10,675 nucleotides of DNA from positions 1 through 10,675 of the forward strand of contig CANQJY010000031.1 in assembly GCA_947624365.1 (NCBI GenBank). The letters are read 5' to 3'. The notes under the pieces were generated by a model, which was not told the origin of the DNA, did no database searches, and was given only the letters and a program-made list of their open reading frames with translations. The first letter of the stretch is position 1; each line of letters opens with the position of its first letter. Source of the DNA: an uncultured Clostridia bacterium. GTDB lineage: Bacteria > Bacillota > Clostridia > TANB77 > CAG-508. The position numbers and the translations under genes were made by a program. Below, piece after piece: positions 1 through 7,052 of this stretch.

Positions 1-1829
1 GTTTCACTATCCATTACCATATCATCTGTAATATGGGTAACCTCAGTTACTCTCTCTGGAATATGCCTTTCAGGATTAACAAAGCAACTGAACTCTTCTA
101 TAACTTCACCTGCTTTATATTTCATTACACCAATTTCTGTGATTTTATCATTTACAGCTGAAAATCCCGTTGTTTCTAAGTCTAATACACAATATGTTGT
201 ATCTAATGCTTGTCCTTTTGGATTATAAACAGATTTTGTATTATCTGGCGCTAGATAAGCTTCTACACCATAAATAACTTTCATATCTGGATTATCTATA
301 CCTAATAATTTATGTGCTTCAGGAAATGCTTGAACAACTCCATGGTCTGTAATAGCTATAGATTTCATTCCCCATTGCATTGCTCTTTTTATTAAATCTG
401 TTGCTGATGTAATAGCATCCATTTGGCTCATTTGAGTATGCATATGCAATTCTACTCTTTTTATTTCACTATTATCTTGTCTAATCTCTTTTTTCAATCC
501 TTCTGACTCTATAATTGTATTTGCCATAATAGTTAATTCATTGGAAAATGTATCCATTTGTGCTGTTCCTGATAAATGAATTCCTTTAGCTTGTTGTAAT
601 CTTTTTACAATTTTATTACTCTGATCTTTTTGTACAAATGCCTTACATGTCATTGTGCTTGTTCCATCATAAACATCAATACTTAATATTGTTCTACCAC
701 CTTTTATATCTTTTGCTTCAACTGCAATAACTTCTCCCTTAATACTTACTTTTCCGTCATCTACCCCTAAATCTACTATTTTTATAATTGGTTCTTTGAT
801 ATTTGTAGAATTTCCATATATAAGTGGTGTGTTTTCTTCTTCTGTTGGGAGTTCTGGAACATCACTATCTGTTTCTATAATTGTATTTGCAATTATAGAA
901 ACATCTCCCAAATATGTATCTAAATTTGCTTTTCCTGTAAGTTTGATTGTTTTTGCTTGTTTGATTTTTTGTGCTATTTCATTTCCTTCTTGTATGTCTT
1001 TGGCAAATGATTTACATGTAATAGTTCCTGTTCCATCATAAATTTCATATGTTATCATTCCCTTGCCTGATTTTGTTTCTCTTGCTTCGCAAGTAAGTAT
1101 TCTTCCTTCTAATGTTACTTTTCCATCATTTGCTGTTATATCTTTTATTCTTATTTTCTTTTCTTTTCCTCTTGAAGGTTTTCCCATAATATATTCTTGC
1201 ATTTGTTCTGTTTCTGTAACATCAAATTCTTCTATTTCTTGCATTTGATAATTTGTATCTTGAGTTTCTGATATATCTTCTAATTGTGTAATTGTTTTTT
1301 GTAATTCTTGTTCTTCTAATTGTTTTATATGTTCTTCATATTTTTGTACATCTTTTAAATTAATTTCTTCTGTTATTTCAATATGATAATCTTTTCCAAA
1401 TATATTTTTTATTATTTTTTGCAATATTTTATCAGACTTTTTTAATTTTAAAAATTCTGCCCCTTTTATTTGCATTTTTACATCAATTTGTTTGTCTTTA
1501 ACATCTATTTTGCTTTTTAATAATAGCATTGGCTTTGCTAATGGATATTTATGGGCCATATATGATACAAGATTAATCCATTCTTCTTGAATTGGCTTTA
1601 TACAAGTATTTTTTGTGTACTGTATTTGTATTTCAACATCTTGAATTTTAAAACGTTCTCTTAAATATTTCTCAAAATACCATAATTCTTTAATTTCAAT
1701 ATATTCATCTGATTTAATACATAATTGCAATATATTTGTTTTTTTTATTAAATTAACTTCTATTACTTCAGCATCTATTATATTTGATTTTGTTTTGTAG
1801 TCCGGAAATATTTTATTTATTTCTGCCAT
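1..1829 (-). CDS. polC: DNA polymerase III alpha subunit, PolC type (N-terminal part, cut by the window edge)
   Basis: This is the replicative DNA polymerase of low-G+C Gram-positive bacteria; 609 residues are visible of a protein that is usually about 1,440. The order read from the translation is: an N-terminal region (about 1-210, with a Glu/Gln-rich linker near 175-215), two consecutive OB-fold-like domains (about 225-320 and 348-442), the start of the PHP domain (HMHT at 462-465, SQMDA at 468-472, ITDHG at 493-497), and the DEDDh proofreading exonuclease inserted in the PHP domain (DLETTG at 550-555). The exonuclease-in-PHP layout identifies PolC rather than DnaE. His462, His464, Asp495 and His496 suggest a retained PHP metal site. 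The start is ATG with AAGGAG seven bases upstream. It is the last visible gene of the pyrH-polC run, 31 bases after rseP. PHP begins near residue 458, about 120 residues later than I recall for Bacillus PolC, as a second OB domain would produce. The catalytic palm lies outside the window. Confidence 0.97.
   Translation of the reverse strand, partial: MAEINKIFPDYKTKSNIIDAEVIEVNLIKKTNILQLCIKSDEYIEIKELWYFEKYLRERFKIQDVEIQIQYTKNTCIKPIQEEWINLVSYMAHKYPLAKPMLLLKSKIDVKDKQIDVKMQIKGAEFLKLKKSDKILQKIIKNIFGKDYHIEITEEINLKDVQKYEEHIKQLEEQELQKTITQLEDISETQDTNYQMQEIEEFDVTETEQMQEYIMGKPSRGKEKKIRIKDITANDGKVTLEGRILTCEARETKSGKGMITYEIYDGTGTITCKSFAKDIQEGNEIAQKIKQAKTIKLTGKANLDTYLGDVSIIANTIIETDSDVPELPTEEENTPLIYGNSTNIKEPIIKIVDLGVDDGKVSIKGEVIAVEAKDIKGGRTILSIDVYDGTSTMTCKAFVQKDQSNKIVKRLQQAKGIHLSGTAQMDTFSNELTIMANTIIESEGLKKEIRQDNSEIKRVELHMHTQMSQMDAITSATDLIKRAMQWGMKSIAITDHGVVQAFPEAHKLLGIDNPDMKVIYGVEAYLAPDNTKSVYNPKGQALDTTYCVLDLETTGFSAVNDKITEIGVMKYKAGEVIEEFSCFVNPERHIPERVTEVTHITDDMVMDSE
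504..1154 (-). repeat. Tandem duplication of the OB-fold coding segment inside polC
   Basis: Two homologous segments encode PolC residues about 226-320 (870-1154) and 348-442 (504-788). Shared landmarks sit 122-123 residues apart: DGKV at 235-238 and 358-361, YDGT at 264-267 and 387-390, TCK at 271-273 and 394-396, and ANTIIE at 314-319 and 436-441. The DNA keeps exact matches in the same register. A 13-base block occurs at 661-673 and 1030-1042, an offset of 369. A 17-base block occurs at 508-524 and 874-890, an offset of 366. The two copies have otherwise diverged, so this is an established duplication and not an assembly artefact. Confidence 0.88.
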
Positions 1830-1860
1830 AATGATACTCCTTTTACTGTTTCTAGTAATG

Positions 1861-3111
1861 CTAAAAAATACGCATAATATCATGATATGTAATATAAATC
1901 GATAATGCAATTAATATAGCAAAACCCATTAATTGTATATTAATTTCTGTTTCTTGTTTTATTGGTTTTCTTCTAATTCCTTCTATTAGCAATATTAAGA
2001 TTTTACCACCATCTAATGCTGGTATTGGTAGTAAATTAGTTACACCTAATGATAAAGAAATAAGAGCTAAAATATAAATAAATTCTTGAATTCCATTTGT
2101 ATTTGCTACTACTTTTGAAATTCCAACAGGTCCCATCATTTGGTCAACTCCAATTTTTCCTGTAAATAATTGTTTTATATTATCTATAATAGAAAAAGCA
2201 AATGTCTTTGTTTCCATTCCACCATATATTATATGGTTAATAAAAGTGTCTTCTGCTACTTGTAATTTAACTCCTAAATAATATGATGATATATAATCTG
2301 GTGTTATTTCAATTTCTATCTCTTTATTATTTCTTTCAATCGTAAATATAATTACATCTTGTTCATTTTGTTGAATTTTTTGTATAGCTTTGTTTAAATC
2401 TCCTTCTATTGCTTCATGATTTATTTTTAATAATTTATCATTTGCTTTTAACCCTTGCTTTTCAGCAGGGCTGTTTTTGTCAAGTGTAACGATTTTTAAA
2501 TTTTCATCTAAATAAATTCCTGTATACTTACTTTTTACTTCTGTTGGTTTTATTATATATTCTTTAAGTTCTCCTTCTCTTTCAATTTTTACTAATAATT
2601 CTTTTCCCCCATTTTTTTCTAAAATTTTCTCTAAATCATTTTTACTTTTAATCTTATTTCCATCAATTTCAATTATTTTATCTCCTTGTTGTATTCCAAT
2701 TTCCTTTGCAATATATCCATCAATTGTGCTATCTACTATATTTGTTATATAATTCCCTGTTGATGACATTAAAATAAAGTAGACAATCAATCCAAAAATG
2801 ATATTGACTGTCGCTCCTGCTACTACAATAGCTATTCTTTTAGGTACACTTGCTTGTGAAAAAGAATCTTTGGCGTCTGACCTCTGATCTTCTCCCTCCA
2901 TACTACAAAATCCACCTAAAGGTATTAGCCTTAATGCATATTTTGTTTCTTTTCCTTGCTTTTGAAATATAGTTGGTCCAAATCCAATTGCAAATTCATT
3001 TACTCTTACTTTACAAAATTTTGCAACAATTAGATGACCAGCTTCATGAATTAAAATAACAAAACCTAATAAAAAAATAATTTTAACTGCTGATATCAAA
3101 AATGGAATCAA
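1861..3111 (-). CDS. rseP: RseP/RasP-type site-2 zinc metalloprotease (intramembrane protease)
   Basis: A 416-residue membrane protease of the S2P (M50) family, which cuts transmembrane segments of anti-sigma factors, signal peptide remnants and similar substrates. The zinc motif HEAGH is at 22-26 in the first membrane helix. The second metal motif, NLLPIPALDGG, is at 359-369 with Asp367 as the likely third ligand. MMGPVG is at 325-330. Further hydrophobic helices are near 92-115, 344-362 and 395-410. Between the catalytic helices are two PDZ-like segments (about 122-185 and 205-272), each with a GD/ND-K-(I/L)-(I/L) core. The start is TTG; I accept it because GGGAGG lies seven bases upstream and the protein then begins just before the first helix. 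The gene starts 14 bases after cdsA. Length is close to Bacillus RasP (about 420). The family is clear; the natural substrates cannot be told from sequence. Confidence 0.95.
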   Translation of the reverse strand: MIPFLISAVKIIFLLGFVILIHEAGHLIVAKFCKVRVNEFAIGFGPTIFQKQGKETKYALRLIPLGGFCSMEGEDQRSDAKDSFSQASVPKRIAIVVAGATVNIIFGLIVYFILMSSTGNYITNIVDSTIDGYIAKEIGIQQGDKIIEIDGNKIKSKNDLEKILEKNGGKELLVKIEREGELKEYIIKPTEVKSKYTGIYLDENLKIVTLDKNSPAEKQGLKANDKLLKINHEAIEGDLNKAIQKIQQNEQDVIIFTIERNNKEIEIEITPDYISSYYLGVKLQVAEDTFINHIIYGGMETKTFAFSIIDNIKQLFTGKIGVDQMMGPVGISKVVANTNGIQEFIYILALISLSLGVTNLLPIPALDGGKILILLIEGIRRKPIKQETEINIQLMGFAILIALSIYITYHDIMRIF

Positions 3112-3124
3112 TATTTAGCCTCCC
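3112..3124 (-). promoter_or_regulatory. Ribosome binding site fixing the TTG start of rseP
   Basis: On the minus strand GGGAGG (3124-3119) follows the cdsA stop codon directly and stands seven bases before TTG at 3111-3109. No ATG or GTG in this frame has a comparable site, so TTG is the likely start. Confidence 0.75.
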
Positions 3125-3125
3125 T

Positions 3126-3929
3126 TTATATAAATATAAAAAATGCATATGCAAATGGTGCTAAAAATAGTAAACTATCAATTCTATCTAACATACCTCC
3201 ATGACCTGGAATAAGATTACTGTAGTCCTTAATTCCAACATATCTTTTTATACTAGATGCTGAAAAATCTCCTATTTGTCCAATTAAGCTTAAAATTATT
3301 CCTGCCATTGCAATATAAGCATAAGAATAACTCATCCCCCAGTATGTATTTGCAAAAAATGTATAAATTAGCATAAGAACTACCGCTCCTACTGTTCCTG
3401 CAATACATCCTTCTACTGATTTTTTAGGGCTTACTTTGCTAAATTTATGTTTGCCAAATTTCATGCCAACAAAAAATGCAAATACATCAGTTCCCCATGC
3501 AGCAAATATTGCATACCAAATTAGTATTTTTCCATCTGGCATCCCATTAATAAATGCTATAAACATCATAAAAAATACTGCATAAAAAATTCCTAAAAAC
3601 GTGTATGCTACATCCTTAAATGTAATTCTCATATCAGTTGCAATAACGCTTGCAAATAATATCATCATAATCGTCGGTACAGATAGTGTCACAACAACAT
3701 TTAAACTTGTTTGTGGAATAAGATGTACAAAACAAATACTAAAGCAACTTAAATATCCTACCCATCGAATTGGCTTACACACCTTAGATATAGCATTAAA
3801 GTATTCGTCAATAGCTAATATTGCTACAATGGATAATAAGAAATCTACTATATATTTATTCCCAACTAGGAAAATGATAACTACTAGTGGAAATCCTAAA
3901 AGCCCAGATGTTATTCTTTTGATATCCAT
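3126..3929 (-). CDS. cdsA: Phosphatidate cytidylyltransferase (CDP-diacylglycerol synthase)
   Basis: Makes CDP-diacylglycerol from phosphatidic acid and CTP at the cytoplasmic membrane, the branch point for phosphatidylglycerol, cardiolipin and other phospholipids. The 267-residue protein is hydrophobic with about eight likely membrane segments. The family signature is complete near the C terminus: S-x-I-K-R at 225-229, KD at 234-235, then PGHGG at 241-245 and DRID at 248-251. The upstream SPKKSVEG at 167-174 is also typical of the family. The start is ATG with AAGGGAG upstream, 17 bases after the uppS stop. Length fits the bacterial family (260-285). In the usual Bacillus order the next gene would be dxr; here rseP follows directly. 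Confidence 0.96.
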   Translation of the reverse strand: MDIKRITSGLLGFPLVVIIFLVGNKYIVDFLLSIVAILAIDEYFNAISKVCKPIRWVGYLSCFSICFVHLIPQTSLNVVVTLSVPTIMMILFASVIATDMRITFKDVAYTFLGIFYAVFFMMFIAFINGMPDGKILIWYAIFAAWGTDVFAFFVGMKFGKHKFSKVSPKKSVEGCIAGTVGAVVLMLIYTFFANTYWGMSYSYAYIAMAGIILSLIGQIGDFSASSIKRYVGIKDYSNLIPGHGGMLDRIDSLLFLAPFAYAFFIFI

Positions 3930-3946
3930 ATTTAATACTCCCTTCT

Positions 3947-4660
3947 TTAGTTCGCTCCAAATTTTCTTGTTCTTTTTTGATAAATTTCAATTGCTTTATC
4001 TAAATCTTTTTCTGTAAAATCTGGCCAATTTTTTTCAATAAATACAAATTCTGCATAAGATAGTTGCCAAAGTAAAAAATTACTTAAACGAATTTCTCCA
4101 CTTGTTCTAATTAATAAATCTGGATCTGGTTGCCCAACTGTATACAAATTTTCTTCAATATCTTTTTCTGTTATATCTTCAGGATTGATTTTACCTTGTT
4201 CTACTTGTTTTGCAATCTTAGTTACTGATTGCAAAATTTCTTCTCTTCCACCATAATTTAATGCAATATTGAAAACAATTCCTGTATTATTTTTTGTACG
4301 TTCCATGCAGTTTTCAATGCTTTTTTTCATTTTTTCAGACAAGCCTTCTCTACTTCCAATAATTTTTACTTTAATATTTTCAGAGTCTGCTCGCTTACTA
4401 TAATCATCTAAATAGCTTTGAAATAAAGCCATAAGTGCAGATACTTCATCTTCTGCTCTTTTCCAATTTTCTGTTGAAAATGCATATACTGTGATATGTT
4501 CAATTCCTATTCTATTGGCATATCTAACAATATTTTCTAATACTTTTGCTCCTTCTTTATGCCCAAATCCAACAGGTTTACCTTTAGCTCTTGCCCATCT
4601 TCTATTGCCATCCATAATAATAGCAATATGTTTTGGTAAATTTTCTTTTTTTATATCCAT
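3947..4660 (-). CDS. uppS: Undecaprenyl-diphosphate synthase (cis-prenyltransferase)
   Basis: Extends farnesyl diphosphate with eight isopentenyl units to C55 undecaprenyl diphosphate, the lipid carrier for peptidoglycan and wall polymers. The family motifs are all present: HIAIIMDGNRRWA at 11-23 with catalytic Asp17, FSTENW at 61-66, RTSGE at 185-189 followed by RLSNF at 191-195, and QLSYAEF at 199-205. I chose the ATG at 4660, giving 237 residues, because GGGAGG lies five bases upstream and the protein then starts just before the conserved core. An upstream in-frame ATG at 4711 would add 17 residues, overlap the preceding gene and place the good ribosome binding site inside the coding region. 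The upstream neighbour is a short-chain prenyl synthase that probably makes its C15 primer, so two consecutive steps are encoded side by side. Confidence 0.95.
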   Translation of the reverse strand: MDIKKENLPKHIAIIMDGNRRWARAKGKPVGFGHKEGAKVLENIVRYANRIGIEHITVYAFSTENWKRAEDEVSALMALFQSYLDDYSKRADSENIKVKIIGSREGLSEKMKKSIENCMERTKNNTGIVFNIALNYGGREEILQSVTKIAKQVEQGKINPEDITEKDIEENLYTVGQPDPDLLIRTSGEIRLSNFLLWQLSYAEFVFIEKNWPDFTEKDLDKAIEIYQKRTRKFGAN

Positions 4661-4671
4661 TTCTTCCTCCC
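4661..4671 (-). promoter_or_regulatory. Ribosome binding site selecting the internal ATG of uppS
   Basis: GGGAGG (4671-4666, minus strand) lies five bases before ATG 4660-4658. The competing ATG at 4711-4709 has no purine-rich site at the right distance and overlaps the end of the preceding gene. Confidence 0.75.
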
Positions 4672-4691
4672 TGATGCATAACATATGCAGT

Positions 4692-5588
4692 CTATTTATT
4701 TCTGTTAGCAATATATATTGCTAATTCTTTTAAAAATGTTGCCTTTTCTCCATATTTTTCTAAACAATCTATGGCGTCTTCTGTTAATGTATTTAAAATA
4801 TCTTTTGCTCCTGATAGTCCATATTGTGATACATAAGTACATTTTTTTCTCTCTTTATCATTTCCAACTGGTTTTCCTAATTGTTTTTCGTCTCCTTCTT
4901 CAGATAAAATGTCATCTTTTACTTGAAATGCTAATCCTATTTTTTTAGAATATTCAGTTAGATTTTTTAAATCTTCTTCATTGCAATTTGCAAGAATTGC
5001 TCCCATTCTTACACATAATGTTAATAATTCACCTGTTTTGTTTTGATGTATATATTCTAATTCATCTATAGTAATTTTCTTTCCTTCAAATTCTGTATCT
5101 ATATATTCACCTGCTAACATTCTATCAATTGCTTTTGAAAATTCTTTAAAAATTTGTATTTTGGCTTGTAATTGTTTGTTGTCTGTTGTTTTTTCAATAT
5201 CTTCACTAATTACCATATATGCATTATTTAATAAACCATCTCCTGCTAAAATTGCAGTTGCTTCATTAAATTGTTTATGATTAGTTGGTTTTCCATGCCT
5301 AAAATCATCATTATCAATTCCTGGTAAATCATCATGTATTAAAGAAAAATTGTGTACCATTTCTATTGCTACTGCATATGGCATACAAACGTCATAATTA
5401 GTTTGATTTGTTAAAAGTTTATATGTTGCCAATACTAAAATTGGTCTTAACCTTTTGCCTCCAGCCATTAAGCTATATTCCATCGCTTGGTTCAATACTT
5501 CTTCTAAACATTGTTCTTTTCTAAGATATTTTTCTAATTCTCTATTTATTATTTCTTGATAATTTTGTAATTCTTTCTTAAATTCCAT
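4692..5588 (-). CDS. ispA: Short-chain trans-prenyl diphosphate synthase, probably farnesyl diphosphate synthase
   Basis: Condenses isopentenyl diphosphate with allylic diphosphates, giving C15 farnesyl diphosphate in the cytoplasm. Of 298 residues, GGKRLRP at 43-49 binds isopentenyl diphosphate. The first aspartate-rich motif, DDLPGID at 86-92, has the four-residue spacing of bacterial FPP synthases. KTGELL is at 184-189 and the second motif, FQVKDDILSEEGD, is at 221-233, followed by GKPVGND. Phe81, five residues before the first motif, is aromatic as in C15-forming enzymes, which usually have Tyr there. Directly after the first motif the usual Arg-Arg-Gly reads Arg97-His98-Gly99, a small departure. 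The start is ATG with a moderate AAAGG site nine bases upstream, 17 bases after frr. Its place before uppS suggests that it supplies that enzyme. A geranylgeranyl-forming activity cannot be excluded from sequence. Confidence 0.92.
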   Translation of the reverse strand: MEFKKELQNYQEIINRELEKYLRKEQCLEEVLNQAMEYSLMAGGKRLRPILVLATYKLLTNQTNYDVCMPYAVAIEMVHNFSLIHDDLPGIDNDDFRHGKPTNHKQFNEATAILAGDGLLNNAYMVISEDIEKTTDNKQLQAKIQIFKEFSKAIDRMLAGEYIDTEFEGKKITIDELEYIHQNKTGELLTLCVRMGAILANCNEEDLKNLTEYSKKIGLAFQVKDDILSEEGDEKQLGKPVGNDKERKKCTYVSQYGLSGAKDILNTLTEDAIDCLEKYGEKATFLKELAIYIANRNK

Positions 5589-5605
5589 AATATTGACCTT
5601 TCAAA

Positions 5606-6154
5606 TCATACAGACATAACTTCTTTTTCTTTATTTGCTAGCATTTTTTCAATTTCTTCTATACTTTTATCTGTTATTTTTTGAATTTCTTGTTCTGCTT
5701 GTTTTAGTTCATCTTCTGTAATGTTTCCTTCTTTTTGTTCTGCTTTTGCTGTTTCTATACCATCACGTCTACTTGAACGAATTGCTACTTTTGTATCTTC
5801 CGCAATTTTTCTGATTTCTTTTACTAATTCTTTTCTTCTTTCTTCATTTAATTCAGGGAAAGCTAGTCTTATGACTTTGCCATCATTATTTGGATTAATT
5901 CCAATATCAGATGCTAAAATTGCTTTTTCAATTTCTTTTAATATACTTGCATCCCAAGGTTGAATAACTATTAATCTTGCTTCTGGTACAGATATTCCTG
6001 CTACTTGATTAATTGGAGTTGGTGTTCCATAATAGTCTATTTTTATTTTGTTCAAAATCGCAGGATTTGCTCTTCCTGCTCTTACTTCTGCTAATTTTTC
6101 TGCAAATACATTAATTGTTTTTTCCATCTTTTCTTTCATGTTTGAAAAATCCAT
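5606..6154 (-). CDS. frr: Ribosome recycling factor
   Basis: With EF-G it splits the post-termination ribosome so that subunits, mRNA and tRNA are released. The protein has 182 residues (family about 185). Visible family motifs are VRAGRANP at 24-31 in the first helix, YYGTPTPI at 41-48, IQPWD at 64-68 and NPNNDGK at 87-93 in the beta domain, then the two long C-terminal helices with RSSRRD at 126-131. The start ATG has AAAGGAGG at ideal distance; an in-frame Met at residue 6 has none. It follows pyrH after 30 bases, the normal order in Bacillota. Confidence 0.98.
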   Translation of the reverse strand: MDFSNMKEKMEKTINVFAEKLAEVRAGRANPAILNKIKIDYYGTPTPINQVAGISVPEARLIVIQPWDASILKEIEKAILASDIGINPNNDGKVIRLAFPELNEERRKELVKEIRKIAEDTKVAIRSSRRDGIETAKAEQKEGNITEDELKQAEQEIQKITDKSIEEIEKMLANKEKEVMSV

Positions 6155-6184
6155 GATATTTCCTCCTTTTATCCCTATTGGGAA

Positions 6185-6892
6185 TTATTCTACTATTGTT
6201 CCTATTGCCTCTCCTTTTACTGCTCTTACAATATTTTCTGGATCAGCAATTCCGAATACTAATAGTGGTATATTATTATCTCTACAAAGGGCTGTTGCCG
6301 TTGAATCCATAACTTTTAAATCTTTTTCTAATACTTCTAAATATGAAATTTTATCATACTTAATTGCTGTTTTATCTATTTTAGGGTCTGCTGAATATAC
6401 CGCATCGATTGCTTTACCTAATAATATTATATCTGCATTCATTTCTGTTGCTCTTAATACTGCTGCTGTGTCTGTTGTAAAATATGGATGACCTGTACCA
6501 CATACAAAAATAACTACTCTTCCTTTTGATAGATGTTTTTCTGCTTTTCTAATTATAAATGGTTCTGCTATTTCTCTCATTTCGATTGCTGTTTGTACTC
6601 TTGAGTGAATTCCTCTTGCTTCTAATGCGTCTTGTAATGCTAATCCATTCATTCCTGTTGCTAGCATTCCCATATAGTCTGCTGTTGATCTTTCCATTTG
6701 ATGTCCATTTCTACCTCTCCAGAAATTTCCTCCACCTACAACTATTGCTACTTGTACACCCATGTCAACTACTTCTTTAATCTTATCACAAATTTTTCCT
6801 ACTGTTTCTACATTTACTCCTGTCTTTTGTTCTCCTGCTAATGCTTCTCCACTTAATTTTAATAAAATACGTTTGTATTTTGGTTCTTGCAA
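6185..6892 (-). CDS. pyrH: UMP kinase (uridylate kinase), hexameric bacterial type
   Basis: Phosphorylates UMP to UDP with ATP, supplying pyrimidine nucleotides; it belongs to the amino-acid kinase fold. Motifs, numbered from the TTG start, are KLSGEAL at 12-18, GGGNFWRG at 53-60, the UMP-binding GTGHPYFTTDTAA at 132-144 and the AIDAVYSADP region at about 161-170. I place the start at TTG 6892 (235 residues). AGGGAG lies eight bases upstream, the product then begins MQEPKYKR, very like Bacillus PyrH (MEKPKYKR), and the predicted promoter leaves only about five bases before the other candidate, ATG 6913, which would add seven residues. It is the first gene of the seven-gene run and appears to have its own promoter, because the plus-strand HD gene and a terminator separate it from tsf. 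Confidence 0.95.
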   Translation of the reverse strand: MQEPKYKRILLKLSGEALAGEQKTGVNVETVGKICDKIKEVVDMGVQVAIVVGGGNFWRGRNGHQMERSTADYMGMLATGMNGLALQDALEARGIHSRVQTAIEMREIAEPFIIRKAEKHLSKGRVVIFVCGTGHPYFTTDTAAVLRATEMNADIILLGKAIDAVYSADPKIDKTAIKYDKISYLEVLEKDLKVMDSTATALCRDNNIPLLVFGIADPENIVRAVKGEAIGTIVE

Positions 6893-6906
6893 CTTGTTCA
6901 CTCCCT
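6893..6906 (-). promoter_or_regulatory. Ribosome binding site supporting a TTG start for pyrH
   Basis: AGGGAG (6906-6901 on the minus strand) stands eight bases before TTG 6892-6890. It lies inside the reading frame that would start at ATG 6913, so the two starts are mutually inconsistent with one strong site. Confidence 0.7.
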
Positions 6907-6917
6907 TTTCCATTTTT

Positions 6918-6952
6918 CTTTTTCATTTTATCATAAATTTTGAAAATGTACA
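6918..6952 (-). promoter_or_regulatory. Predicted sigma-A promoter of the pyrH-polC run
   Basis: Reading the minus strand, the -35-like box is TGTACA (6952-6947, four of six matches to TTGACA). A 16-base spacer follows, and then the -10 box TAAAAT (6930-6925) with an upstream TG (6933-6932), making an extended -10. Transcription would start near 6918, leaving about 25 bases to the TTG start of pyrH. The call rests on motif and position only. Confidence 0.6.
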
Positions 6953-6986
6953 GCTTTTTTTACGAAATTATTAAATTTTTCCAAAA

Positions 6987-7018
6987 TTGTAGATTTATTA
7001 TTTATAATATGATATAAT
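6987..7018 (+). promoter_or_regulatory. Predicted promoter of the HD-domain gene
   Basis: A perfect -10 box TATAAT (7013-7018) is preceded by TG one base further upstream (7010-7011), an extended -10. The best -35-like hexamer, TTGTAG (6987-6992), is 20 bases away, which is too far for a good match, so the promoter probably relies on the extended -10. It is divergent from the pyrH promoter about 80 bases away. Confidence 0.5.
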
Positions 7019-7052
7019 AAAAGAGATAGGTTTTAAAAACGAGGTACTTTAA

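Noticed and set aside
504..1154. Duplicated segment as a sign of assembly error
   Set aside because: The copies differ at most positions, both are in frame, and conserved residues are kept, so this is an old duplication.
796..1248. Two plus-strand open frames suggesting small membrane proteins
   Set aside because: They lie antisense to the OB-fold region of polC. The hydrophobic Ser/Phe-rich composition is what reading Lys/Glu-rich codons backwards gives.
3601..4017. Plus-strand open frame of 138 codons
   Set aside because: It lies antisense across the complete cdsA and the end of uppS, spans their boundary, has no ribosome binding site and no recognisable domain. It is a shadow of the real genes.
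4661..4711. uppS starting at ATG 4711 and overlapping the prenyl synthase gene
   Set aside because: The strong GGGAGG site is just upstream of the internal ATG at 4660, and the extra 17 residues do not resemble the family N terminus.
6048..6491. Plus-strand open frame of 147 codons
   Set aside because: It is antisense to frr and pyrH, both complete and well conserved. Long antisense frames are expected because AT-rich codon bias removes stops on the other strand.
6914..7052. Riboswitch or attachment site in the divergent intergenic region
   Set aside because: Beyond the two predicted promoters and the HD gene ribosome binding site I see only AT-rich sequence without stable pairing or repeats.
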